Below are positions 31,460 to 40,047 of a stretch of 64,000 nt of DNA, in pieces. Below the pieces are notes generated by a model. The model had not been told where the DNA came from, did no database searches, and saw only the letters and a list, made by a program, of their open reading frames with translations. Position 1 is the first letter of the stretch; every line of letters starts with the position of its first letter. The position numbers and the translations under genes are program-made. The stretch covers positions 1 to 64,000 of the forward strand of contig JAFZAH010000035.1 of NCBI GenBank assembly GCA_017548275.1. Direction: 5' to 3'. Source of the DNA: Prevotella sp. GTDB taxonomy: Bacteria; Bacteroidota; Bacteroidia; Bacteroidales; Bacteroidaceae.

Positions 31460-33025
31460 ATGATACTCGACACACTATTTCAAATATTGCCCACTGCGAG
31501 ATGGTTTTTCACGGCTGTCATTATAACCATGTTAAATATGAACCCCGACGACAAACAAATGCCCGCACCCAAAGTCAGACCGGCTACACAGGCGGGAAGT
31601 TTCTACGAGAGTGACCCTAAAGCGCTGGCCAAAGAGGTGGACGGCTATCTGGCGCGACACGCCAAAGACAGTACCTACGCCAATGTGGCAGCGGTCATCG
31701 TGCCCCATGCCGGGCATTATTTCTCAGGCAACGTGGCGGCTGCGGCTTATTCGGCCATCCCGCGCGACAAGCAGTATAAACGCATCTTCATGCTCGGCCC
31801 CAGTCATTATGAGTGGCTCAATGGGGCATCGGTCAACACCGAGGCAGATTATTACGCCACACCGCTGGGAAGGGTGAAGGTGGACCGTGAGACTGCCCGC
31901 CAGTTGACCTTGGCTGACACCGTGTTCACCTACCGCTCGAAGGCGCACGACCGCGAGCACTGTCTGGAGGTGCAATTGCCCTTCCTGCAACGCAGGATGA
32001 AAACTGTGCCGCCCATCGTGCCGATTATCATCTCCACCAACGACTTCATGCAGATGCGACGGATGGCTGAGGTGCTGAAACCTTATTTCAACGATGAGAA
32101 CCTCTTCATCATCAGTAGCGATTTCTCGCATTATCCTGCCTATAAAGACGCTTACAAGGCTGACGGCAAGACACGCGACGCTATCCTGACCGGCGACGTG
32201 GAAAAGTTCATCCTCGCTGTTGAGGAGAACCGTCGCAGCGGCATACCCAACCTCTCGACCAGTGCCTGTGGAGAGGACCCCATTATCACACTGATGCTGA
32301 TGCTCGACCAGAGTTATGATATCAAGCATCTGCTCTACCAAAACTCCGGCGACATCGACCATCACGACCCGCGGAGAGTCGTGGGTTACCACGCCTTTGC
32401 TATCTTGAGAAAAGCCGCTGAGAGCAAGCCTTCCGTCGAGAAAACCGCTGCCGCAGCATCGGAGCCGTTGACCACGGGCTTTACCCTGACCGAGTCTGAC
32501 AAGAATATGCTCAAGCAGATAGCCCGCGAGAGCATCGTGGCAGGCTTTGAGGGAAAAACTTATCATCCCGACAGCAAAGCCATCGCTGCTTCCAATCCCA
32601 CGCTCACGAAGAAATGCGGCGCCTTTGTCACACTCACCCAGCGCGGACAACTGCGCGGCTGCATTGGTCTGATGAGCGGTTCGCTGCCCCTGTATGAGAC
32701 CGTGGCCGAGATGGCACATTCCGCCGCCTTCGAAGACCCGCGCTTCGACCCGCTGCGCCGTGGCGAATTTGACAAGACCGACATAGAAATCTCCGTCATC
32801 ACTCCGATGCGCCGCATCAAGAGCATCGACGAGTTCGAATTGCACCGTCATGGCATCTACATCAAGAAAGGCTACCACAGCGGCACATTTCTTCCCCAAG
32901 TGGCGGACGAGGTGAACTGGACGAAAGAGGAATTTCTCGGCCATTGCTCGCGCGACAAGGCCGGACTCGGTTGGAACGGGTGGCGCGACGCCGAACTTTA
33001 CATTTACGAGGCTATCGTGTTCTGA
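31460..33025 (+). CDS. amrB: AmmeMemoRadiSam system proteins B and A fused (Memo-AMMECR1)
   Basis: 521 residues. Residues about 39-305 are the Memo-like domain (VRPATQAGSFYESDP, VPHAGHYFSGNVAAAAY, LGPSHYEWLNG, EHCLEVQLPFLQ, SSDFSHYP, CGEDPI). A linker rich in Ala/Glu follows, then the AMMECR1 domain from about 347 (GFVTL-type FVTLTQRGQLRGCIG, ending CSRDKAGLGWNGWRDAELYIYEAIVF). A hydrophobic N-terminus (TARWFFTAVIITML) may be an anchor. The three-part system is widespread and its reaction was not established to my knowledge. The radical SAM partner follows after 94 bases. Confidence 0.92.
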   Translation: MILDTLFQILPTARWFFTAVIITMLNMNPDDKQMPAPKVRPATQAGSFYESDPKALAKEVDGYLARHAKDSTYANVAAVIVPHAGHYFSGNVAAAAYSAIPRDKQYKRIFMLGPSHYEWLNGASVNTEADYYATPLGRVKVDRETARQLTLADTVFTYRSKAHDREHCLEVQLPFLQRRMKTVPPIVPIIISTNDFMQMRRMAEVLKPYFNDENLFIISSDFSHYPAYKDAYKADGKTRDAILTGDVEKFILAVEENRRSGIPNLSTSACGEDPIITLMLMLDQSYDIKHLLYQNSGDIDHHDPRRVVGYHAFAILRKAAESKPSVEKTAAAASEPLTTGFTLTESDKNMLKQIARESIVAGFEGKTYHPDSKAIAASNPTLTKKCGAFVTLTQRGQLRGCIGLMSGSLPLYETVAEMAHSAAFEDPRFDPLRRGEFDKTDIEISVITPMRRIKSIDEFELHRHGIYIKKGYHSGTFLPQVADEVNWTKEEFLGHCSRDKAGLGWNGWRDAELYIYEAIVF

Positions 33026-33084
33026 CGATTGGTTGAGTGTTCTTATGGGTAATTAAAGAAGTTAAAGGCCATTACCGCACTTAT

Positions 33085-33119
33085 TGCTCCCTCCCTTTGG
33101 GAGGGTTGGGGTGGGTATT
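33085..33119. repeat. R2 palindrome abutting the radical SAM start codon
   Basis: CTCCCTCCCTTTGGGAGGG plus TTGGGGTGGG ends four bases before the ATG at 33120 and supplies the whole initiation region. Confidence 0.75.
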
Positions 33120-33992
33120 ATGAATTTATACGAATGTCGATATTACCAGATGCAAGATGACGGAGTGGCCCAGTGCCAACTCTGTCCTCACCACTGCCGC
33201 ATATTACCCGGTAAAACGGGATTGTGTCTCAGTCGGCGCAATGTGGACGGACGGCTCGTAAGCGAGGTTTATGGACATCCCTGCGCCATCGCCGTTGACC
33301 CCATAGAGAAAAAGCCGCTCTATCATTTTCATCCCGGCACGACCTGCCTCTCCATTGCTTGCACTGGCTGTAATTTCCGCTGCCTGAACTGTCAGAACCA
33401 CGATATCTCACAGGTGGCGCCCTCACAAGTACGGCACATCGACCTGACACCCGGACAAGTGGTCGATATCTGCATCGAACAACGCTGTCCGGGCATCGCT
33501 TACACCTACACCGAACCGCTCACTTGGTTAGAATACATGACCGACACCGCGCGGCTGGCACATGAGCGGGGACTGTGGAACATCCTTGTCACTGCGGGTT
33601 ATGTCTGCCAAGAGCCGCTCCGCGACCTGTTACCTTATATCGACGCTGCCAATATCGACCTGAAATCTTTCAGTGACGATACCTATCGCAAGGTGAGCGG
33701 TGGCAGTCTGGCACCTGTGCTCAACACCATCCTCGCCATGCGCGATGCGGGCGTGTGGATAGAACTCACCAACCTCGTCATCCCCGGCATCAACGATTCC
33801 CCCGACAACATTCGTGCCCTCTGCCGTTGGATGGCCGACAACCGTCTTCAAGACACGCTGCTCCACTTCAGCCGTTTCTTCCCCCGCTATAGGATGAACG
33901 ACACTCCTCCCACACCGCTGAAAACATTAAAAATGGCCCGCCAAATCGCCCTCGATGAAGGCATCCAAAACGTATATCTGGGAAATGTTTAG
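33120..33992 (+). CDS. amrS: AmmeMemoRadiSam system radical SAM enzyme
   Basis: 290 residues from ATG 33120; in-frame codons upstream are repeat sequence. The radical SAM cluster motif C-N-F-R-C-L-N-C is near residues 82-89, preceded by CQLCPHHCRILPGKTGLC (extra Cys group near 16-33) and PLYHFHPGTTCLSIACTGCNF. Later segments (GIAYTYTEPLTWLEYM, NIDLKSF, LVIPGINDS) are typical of this family. It probably uses a 4Fe-4S cluster and S-adenosylmethionine to modify an unknown substrate with the upstream Memo-AMMECR1 protein. Confidence 0.93.
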   Translation: MNLYECRYYQMQDDGVAQCQLCPHHCRILPGKTGLCLSRRNVDGRLVSEVYGHPCAIAVDPIEKKPLYHFHPGTTCLSIACTGCNFRCLNCQNHDISQVAPSQVRHIDLTPGQVVDICIEQRCPGIAYTYTEPLTWLEYMTDTARLAHERGLWNILVTAGYVCQEPLRDLLPYIDAANIDLKSFSDDTYRKVSGGSLAPVLNTILAMRDAGVWIELTNLVIPGINDSPDNIRALCRWMADNRLQDTLLHFSRFFPRYRMNDTPPTPLKTLKMARQIALDEGIQNVYLGNV

Positions 33993-34130
33993 AGCCCTTT
34001 AAGGGGCAAGGTGCAGGGGGCAAGGAGCAAAAGAATATTCCATTAATGGAACCCCGCAGTATCCTATAACTCTCAGAGTTCCCATCGTTCCCATTACTCC
34101 CATTCAAAGTAAACAACTAATTCCACGAAT
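33993..34130. repeat. R3 repeat in intergenic gap
   Basis: 34002-34045 reads AAGGGGCAAGGTGCAGGGGG, then CAAGGAGCAAAAGAATATTCC: the same block found in frame in the P-type ATPase. The rest is A/T-rich and holds no gene. Confidence 0.75.
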
Positions 34131-35768
34131 ATGACAAAAATGAAACATCCGAGATTTCTAACCCATTATCGTTCAATCTCAAGTAGGTTCTCCCTTCCTT
34201 CGGAGGGGGGTAGGGGGAGGTTCCTCTTAACCGTCATCCTTCTGGCATTCTGCGTCGGTCTTCAGGCGCAAGAGTCAGAGAAGTATGTCGTGAAAACCGC
34301 CTCGGGTATGGTACGCGGCTTTGACCAGGAAGGCAGCATCGCATTTCTGGGCATCCCCTACGCCCAGACCGAGCGCTTCATGCCGCCCCAACCCGCGAAG
34401 CCTTGGAGCGACAAACGCGAATGCAACAAATGGGGACCTCAAGCCATGCAGCGGGTGTTCGGCAGAAAACTCGGCGAGGACGAGATGTCGGAACAATGCA
34501 CGGTGCTCAATGTTTGGACAACCGATCTCCATGCTTGTAAACCCGTGATGGTGTGGTTGCACGGCGGCGGTTTTGACTCCGGCACCTCGGCGTGGAACCC
34601 CGGCATGAGTCTTGCGCAAAACGATGTGGTAGTGGTAAGCGTCAATCACCGTCTCAACATCCTCGGATTCCTCGACCTCAGCGCCTGTTCGCCACGTTAT
34701 AAGGAGTCGGCCAACGTCGGTATGCTCGACGTGGTGGCTGCCCTGCAATGGGTGCGCGACAACATACGACAGTTTGGTGGCGATGCAGACAACATCACCA
34801 TCTTCGGTGAGTCGGGTGGGGGTGGCAAGGTGGGCACACTGCTCTGTATGCCCGCTGCCCGTGGTCTCTTCCACAAGGCCATCATCATGAGCGGCACCAT
34901 CCTCAACGTCAACACGAAGAGCATGAGCGAGGAGTTGGGAAAAGCCGTCCTGCGCGAACTGGGCATCGACGCGGCACACATCGACCTTATAAACGATGTG
35001 CCTTATGACACGCTCTATGCCGCTGGACAACGGGCCATGGCTGCCAGCATCGGCACACGTGCTCCCGGCACCCCGATGATGTGGGGCTTCGGACCCTCTC
35101 CCGACGGCGTCAATCTGCTGCAACAACCCTTCCAACCGGGTTTCGCAGCCATTTCCGACGATATCCCCATTCTCATTGGTACCACGTTCAATGAACTACA
35201 ACGGTTGACATACGACCAGCCCATGAACGAGAAAAAGGCGCGCGAGGCGCTGCAAAAGACCTTTGGTGTCGACACGGACGATTATATCCGCACGTTCAAA
35301 TCAACCTATCCAGACCGCACACCGCAAGACTGGTTGAGCATCGACTGGCTCTTCCGTCCGAAAACCATCATCACCGCCGACTACATCTCCACGCACCGCA
35401 ATGCGAAGACCTTCATGTATATGTTCACTTGGCGCTCCCCAGTCAATAAAGGTTCCGTGCACGGACATGAACTGAAATTCTGCTTCAACACGCTACGTCA
35501 TGGCAAAAACGAATTGCCTGAACCCACCTCCGCCGATCAGCAACTGGCAGACCGCATGAGCCGCGTTTGGGCGCAGTTCGCACACACTGGCGACCCCAAC
35601 ATACCAGAACTCCCTCTTTGGCATCCTTACAACCCTGATAATGGCGAGATGATGATTTTCGACTACAACTGCCGCATCACCAACAATCCCGACCGCGACC
35701 TGGAAGATATCATCAACAAGCATTGCTTCAAACAATTAGATGAGTTCAGACAGAAACATGCCCAATAA
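34131..35768 (+). CDS. Secreted type-B carboxylesterase
   Basis: 545 residues (ATG 34131; ATG 34140 also possible). Nucleophile motif FGESGGGGK (Ser near 225), oxyanion WLHGGGFDSG, DNIRQFGGDADNITIFGESGG typical of the COesterase family, and a C-terminal HGHELKFCF with the catalytic His. The signal peptide is odd: a 30-residue N-region containing an R2 repeat (SLPSEGGRGRF) precedes the hydrophobic core LLTVILLAFCVGLQA. The enzyme hydrolyses esters outside the cytoplasm; substrate unknown, possibly acylated plant polysaccharide. Confidence 0.88.
   Translation: MTKMKHPRFLTHYRSISSRFSLPSEGGRGRFLLTVILLAFCVGLQAQESEKYVVKTASGMVRGFDQEGSIAFLGIPYAQTERFMPPQPAKPWSDKRECNKWGPQAMQRVFGRKLGEDEMSEQCTVLNVWTTDLHACKPVMVWLHGGGFDSGTSAWNPGMSLAQNDVVVVSVNHRLNILGFLDLSACSPRYKESANVGMLDVVAALQWVRDNIRQFGGDADNITIFGESGGGGKVGTLLCMPAARGLFHKAIIMSGTILNVNTKSMSEELGKAVLRELGIDAAHIDLINDVPYDTLYAAGQRAMAASIGTRAPGTPMMWGFGPSPDGVNLLQQPFQPGFAAISDDIPILIGTTFNELQRLTYDQPMNEKKAREALQKTFGVDTDDYIRTFKSTYPDRTPQDWLSIDWLFRPKTIITADYISTHRNAKTFMYMFTWRSPVNKGSVHGHELKFCFNTLRHGKNELPEPTSADQQLADRMSRVWAQFAHTGDPNIPELPLWHPYNPDNGEMMIFDYNCRITNNPDRDLEDIINKHCFKQLDEFRQKHAQ
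34188..34226 (+). repeat. R2 palindrome inside the esterase signal sequence
   Basis: TTCTCCCTTCCTTCGGAGGG followed by GGGTAGGGGGAGGTTCC; reads through in frame as FSLPSEGGRGRF. Same type as intergenic copies at 56629-56658 and 58501-58530. Confidence 0.8.
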
Positions 35769-35776
35769 GTTCTATG

Positions 35777-35813
35777 GAAAAGCGAAAGAAAAGCGATTTT
35801 TCTTTCGCTTTTC
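35777..35813 (+). terminator. Hairpin after the esterase gene
   Basis: AAAAGCGAAAGAAAA (about 35779-35793) pairs with TTTTTCTTTCGCTTTT (about 35798-35813), then CATTCTTTTATTT. It lies immediately before the next promoter. Confidence 0.7.
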
Positions 35814-35826
35814 ATTCTTTTATTTA

Positions 35827-35834
35827 TAACTTTG
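35827..35834 (+). promoter_or_regulatory. -7 promoter element of the GH94 gene
   Basis: TAACTTTG, leader about 30 bases to ATG 35871. The -33 element overlaps the terminator hairpin and is not distinct. Confidence 0.6.
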
Positions 35835-35870
35835 CACCTAAATACTGAAAAACCTAAAAAACATACATTT

Positions 35871-38312
35871 ATGACCAACAAAAAGTACGGACATTTCGAT
35901 GATGAGCATCGCGAATATGTCATTACCGACCCGCAAACGCCGTGGCCGTGGATTAACTATCTGGGCAATGAGGATTTCTTCTCGCTCATTTCCAACACCG
36001 CCGGAGGATATTCCTTCTACAAGGACGCGAAATTCCGCCGCCTGACACGTTACCGCTACAACGGGGTGCCGATGGACAATGGTGGACGTTATTTCTACAT
36101 CAAAGACGGTGATACCGTGTGGTCGCCGGGATGGAAACCCTGCAAGACACCGCTCGATTTCTACGAGTGCCGTCATGGCATGAACTACACCCGCATCACC
36201 GGACGGAAAGACGGTGTTGAGGCGAGCGTCCTCTTTTTCGTGCCGCTCAAGACTTGGGGCGAGGTGCAGAAACTTACCCTCAAGAATGAGTCGAAGGACG
36301 TGAAGACCATCAAACTCTTCTCGTTTGAGGAGTGGTGCCTGTGGAACGCCGCCACCGACATGGAGAATTTCCAGCGCAATTTCTCGACCGGTGAGGTGGA
36401 GATAGAGGGCTCGGTCATCTATCACAAGACCGAATACCGCGAGCGCCGCAACCATTATGCCTTCTATGGCGTGAATGTGCCCATTCAGGGTTTCGACACC
36501 GACCGCGAGACCTTCATCGGCCTGTACAATGAGTTTGCCAATCCCGACGCCGTGATGGAAGGACGTCCGCGCAACAGCCATGCACACGGATGGAGCCCTA
36601 TCGCCTCACATTACATCGAGGTGACGCTGCAACCGGGCGAGGCGAAAGATTTTATCTTCTTCTTAGGTTATGTCGAAAACGAGCAGGAGGAGAAGTTCGC
36701 CGAACATCAGGTCATCAACAAAGACAAGGCGAAAGCCATGCTGGAACGTTTCGACACGACCGAGAAAGTGGACGCCGCCTTTGCCGAACTCAACGCATAT
36801 TGGGACAGTCTGCTCAATATCTACAACGTGGAAACGGGCAATGACAAACTCGACCGTATGGTCAACATATGGAACCAGTATCAGTGCATGGTCACCTTCT
36901 GTATGTCGCGCTCGGCATCGTTCTTCGAGAGCGGCATCGGACGTGGCATGGGATTCCGCGACTCCAACCAGGACCTCGTGGGATTCGTGCATCAGATACC
37001 TGAGCGTGCTCGTCAGCGCATCATCGACATCGCTTCGACGCAGTTCCCCGATGGTGGATGTTACCACCAGTACCAGCCGCTCACCAAGCGTGGCAACAAT
37101 GATATCGGTGGCGGTTTCAACGATGACCCCTGCTGGCTGATTTTCGGCACCGTGGCTTATATCAAGGAGACGGGCGATTTCTCCATCCTTGACGAGATGG
37201 TGCCCTTTGATAACCAGCCCGGTTCGGAGGTGACATTGTTCGAGCACCTGCGCGTGTCGTTTGACCATGTGATTAACAACCTCGGTCCTCACAAGTTGCC
37301 CCTCATCGGACGCGCCGACTGGAACGACTGTCTCAACCTCAACTGCTTCTCATGGGATCCCAATGAGAGTTTCCAGACCACCGAGAACAAGAGCGAAGGT
37401 TCGAAGGCCGAATCCGTGATGATTGCCGGACTGTTTGTCGTCACCGGTAAGGATTATGTGGCGCTCTGCCGTCGCACAGGACGTGACGACGAGGCCAATC
37501 GTGCCCAGAAACACGTTGACGCGATGGCTGAGGCGGTGAAACAGCACGGATGGGACGGCGAATGGTATCTGCGCGCTTACGATTTCTTCGGCAATAAGAT
37601 TGGTTCCGACGAGTGCGAGGAGGGTAAAATCTTCATCGAGTCCCAGGGCTGGTGCACCATGGCCGGTATCGGTCTGGAAGAGGGCCTCGTAGGCAAGTCG
37701 CTCGACAGCGTGAAAGAGCGTCTCGAGTGCGAGCATGGCATCGTGCTCAACAATCCCGCTTTCACTACCTATCATGTCGAGATGGGCGAGATATCGTCTT
37801 ACCCCGAAGGATACAAGGAGAATGCCGGTATCTTCTGCCACAACAACCCGTGGGTCATCATCGGCGAGACGGTGGCTTCGCGTGGCGACGACGCATGGGA
37901 GCACTACAAGAAGATTCTTCCGTCATACGTGGAGGAAGACCGTCAGACGCTGCACAAGGTGGAGCCTTATGTCAACTGCCAGATGGTGGCGGGTAAGGAT
38001 GCTTTCCGTCCCGGTGAGGGTAAGAACTCTTGGCTCACCGGCACTGCAGCATGGATGTGGTACACCGTTTCGGAGTTCATCCTTGGCATCAAGCCCGATT
38101 ACGACGGCATCCTCATCGACCCCTGTCTGCCCAAGACTGCGAAGGAATACACCGTGCGTCGTAAGTTCCGCGGTGCGGAATACACCATTCATGTGCTCAA
38201 TCCCGACGGCGTAAACAAAGGTGTGAAGAGCGTCACTCTCGATGGTAAAGCCCTCGACGGAGCAATCGTCCCCTTCACTCCCGGCAAACACACCGTTGAA
38301 GTAAGAATGTGA
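35871..38312 (+). CDS. GH94 glycoside phosphorylase (cellobiose/cellodextrin type)
   Basis: 813 residues from ATG 35871. The N-terminal beta-sandwich starts [28 protein letters not shown], the family signature; the (alpha/alpha)6 barrel contains [23 protein letters not shown] and the catalytic-Asp region [12 protein letters not shown] (near 487), and the phosphate site lies in HNNPWVI. It cleaves beta-1,4 (or related) glucosides with phosphate to sugar 1-phosphate. No signal peptide, so it acts on imported oligosaccharides in the cytoplasm. The first about 300 residues closely match cellobiose phosphorylases; chitobiose specificity cannot be excluded. Confidence 0.9.
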   Translation: MTNKKYGHFDDEHREYVITDPQTPWPWINYLGNEDFFSLISNTAGGYSFYKDAKFRRLTRYRYNGVPMDNGGRYFYIKDGDTVWSPGWKPCKTPLDFYECRHGMNYTRITGRKDGVEASVLFFVPLKTWGEVQKLTLKNESKDVKTIKLFSFEEWCLWNAATDMENFQRNFSTGEVEIEGSVIYHKTEYRERRNHYAFYGVNVPIQGFDTDRETFIGLYNEFANPDAVMEGRPRNSHAHGWSPIASHYIEVTLQPGEAKDFIFFLGYVENEQEEKFAEHQVINKDKAKAMLERFDTTEKVDAAFAELNAYWDSLLNIYNVETGNDKLDRMVNIWNQYQCMVTFCMSRSASFFESGIGRGMGFRDSNQDLVGFVHQIPERARQRIIDIASTQFPDGGCYHQYQPLTKRGNNDIGGGFNDDPCWLIFGTVAYIKETGDFSILDEMVPFDNQPGSEVTLFEHLRVSFDHVINNLGPHKLPLIGRADWNDCLNLNCFSWDPNESFQTTENKSEGSKAESVMIAGLFVVTGKDYVALCRRTGRDDEANRAQKHVDAMAEAVKQHGWDGEWYLRAYDFFGNKIGSDECEEGKIFIESQGWCTMAGIGLEEGLVGKSLDSVKERLECEHGIVLNNPAFTTYHVEMGEISSYPEGYKENAGIFCHNNPWVIIGETVASRGDDAWEHYKKILPSYVEEDRQTLHKVEPYVNCQMVAGKDAFRPGEGKNSWLTGTAAWMWYTVSEFILGIKPDYDGILIDPCLPKTAKEYTVRRKFRGAEYTIHVLNPDGVNKGVKSVTLDGKALDGAIVPFTPGKHTVEVRM

Positions 38313-38322
38313 CATACCTTAC

Positions 38323-38356
38323 CTGGGGCATCTTAGGTCTTCCTATGATGCCCCAG
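38323..38356 (+). terminator. Hairpin after the GH94 gene
   Basis: CTGGGGCATC (38323-38332) pairs with GATGCCCCAG (38347-38356), with a possible inner AGG/CCT pairing. There is no T run after it, so termination is probable but not certain. Confidence 0.6.
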
Positions 38357-38424
38357 TATATCGCCGGGCATACCCCGGAATCCCTAAGCCAACATAGAAA
38401 AACCTGTCAAAACCTTAAATACTA

Positions 38425-39933
38425 ATGAACACAAACTATGAATTACAGATGAATGCCAACGCGCTGGTGGCATTCTTGCAAAAACCGTCTGCTGAGTTCA
38501 CACGTGCCGATATCGTCCATTTCGCAGAGGAAAACGATATCCGTATGGTTAATTTCATGTATCCCGGTGGTGACGGTAAACTGAAAACACTCAATTTCGT
38601 CATTACCAACAAAGCATATCTGGAGACCATCCTCACCTGTGGCGAACGGGTGGATGGCAGCAGCCTCTTCTCATTCATTCAGGCGGGCAGCAGCGACCTC
38701 TATGTGTTGCCGCGCTATTGCACCGCATTCGTTGACCCATTTGCGGAGATACCCACACTGTGCATGCTCTGCTCCTTCTTCGACAAAGACGGCCATGCGC
38801 TAGAAAGTGCCCCGGAGCACACGTTGGCGAAGGCTTGCAAGGCTTTCCGCGAGGTCACTGGCATGGAGTTTCACGCCATGGGCGAACTGGAGTATTACGT
38901 CATTTTCCCCGACGACGAGATGTTTCCCGCCATCGACCAACACGGATACCATGAGTCGGCCCCGTATGCCAAGGCCAATGAGTTCCGTGCCAAGTGCATG
39001 AAATACATCGCACAGGCGGGCGGACAAATCAAATACGGACATTCCGAGGTGGGCAACTTCGTACACGACGGAATGGTATATGAGCAAAATGAGATAGAGT
39101 TCCTCCCCGTAAAGGCGGAACAGGCTGCCGACCAGTTGATGATTGCCAAATGGGTCATCCGCAATCTGGCCTATCAGATGGGGTTGAATGTGACGTTTGC
39201 CCCGAAGATTACGACGGGTAAGGCCGGTTCGGGTCTGCATATCCACATGCGGATGATGAAAGACGGGCATAACATGATGCTCAAAGACGGACAACTGAGC
39301 GATGATGCGCGTCGTATGATAGCCGGCATGATGGACTTGGCACCCAGCATCACGGCTTTCGGCAACAAGAATCCCATGTCGTATTTCCGGCTCGTGCCGC
39401 ATCAGGAGGCACCGACTAATGTCTGCTGGGGCGACCGCAACCGCTCGGTGTTGGTGCGTGTGCCTCTAGGTTGGACCGCTAAGACTGACATGAGTTGCAT
39501 CGCCAATCCGCTGGAGAAACCCTCCGACTACGACACCTCGCTCAAACAGACCGTGGAGATGCGCTCGCCCGACGGTTCTGCCGATCTCTATCAGTTGATT
39601 GCAGGATTGTGTGTGGCGTGCCGACACGGTTTTGAGATGCCAGATGCCCTTGAGGTGGCTGAACGTACTTATGTGAATGTCAATATCCACGACAAGGCTC
39701 ACAAAGACCGCTTGGAACAGTTGGCGCAGTTGCCCGACAGTTGTGTGGCTTCGGCCGACTGTTTACAGCGTCAGCGCAGTGTGTTTGAGGAATACGGTGT
39801 GTTCAGTCCCGCCATGATTGACGGCATCATCGCCGCTCTCCGCAGTTGCAATGATGCCGCAATGCGTCATGACATTGAACGTCTCCCCGGCGAAATCGAC
39901 AAACTCGTCCGCCGCTATTTCCATTGTGGATAG
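38425..39933 (+). CDS. glnA: Glutamine synthetase, type I-like
   Basis: 502 residues. Beta-grasp N-domain with RMVNFMYPGGDGKLKTLNF, metal-binding MGELEYYVI (Glu pair near 152-154) and NEIEFLPV, ATP/ammonia region GSGLHIHMRM (His near 269) and catalytic Arg segment RNRSVLVRVP. This branch is shorter and more divergent than GSIII (about 730 residues) and lacks an obvious adenylylation-loop Tyr motif. It joins ammonia to glutamate in the cytoplasm; some relatives act on other amines, so substrate is not fully certain. Confidence 0.88.
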   Translation: MNTNYELQMNANALVAFLQKPSAEFTRADIVHFAEENDIRMVNFMYPGGDGKLKTLNFVITNKAYLETILTCGERVDGSSLFSFIQAGSSDLYVLPRYCTAFVDPFAEIPTLCMLCSFFDKDGHALESAPEHTLAKACKAFREVTGMEFHAMGELEYYVIFPDDEMFPAIDQHGYHESAPYAKANEFRAKCMKYIAQAGGQIKYGHSEVGNFVHDGMVYEQNEIEFLPVKAEQAADQLMIAKWVIRNLAYQMGLNVTFAPKITTGKAGSGLHIHMRMMKDGHNMMLKDGQLSDDARRMIAGMMDLAPSITAFGNKNPMSYFRLVPHQEAPTNVCWGDRNRSVLVRVPLGWTAKTDMSCIANPLEKPSDYDTSLKQTVEMRSPDGSADLYQLIAGLCVACRHGFEMPDALEVAERTYVNVNIHDKAHKDRLEQLAQLPDSCVASADCLQRQRSVFEEYGVFSPAMIDGIIAALRSCNDAAMRHDIERLPGEIDKLVRRYFHCG

Positions 39934-39941
39934 TATATGAA

Positions 39942-40040
39942 GAGGTGAGAAATAATGAGGTGAGAGGTTGGAGATATGTCAAGCAATTGAAAATGATTGC
40001 ATGAGTATTCTCTTACCTCTCACCTCTTACCTCTCACCTC
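39942..40040. repeat. Inverted GAGGTGAGAG repeats between convergent genes
   Basis: GAGGTGAGAAATAATGAGG and TGAGAGGT (39942-39968) are mirrored by ACCTCTCACC...CTCACCTC (40014-40040). A large hairpin is possible and may serve as a bidirectional terminator. Confidence 0.65.
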
Positions 40041-40047
40041 AAAATAG

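Noticed and set aside
31724-32944. Open frame antisense to the Memo-AMMECR1 gene
   Set aside because: It lacks a domain and mirrors codon bias of the fused gene on the other strand.
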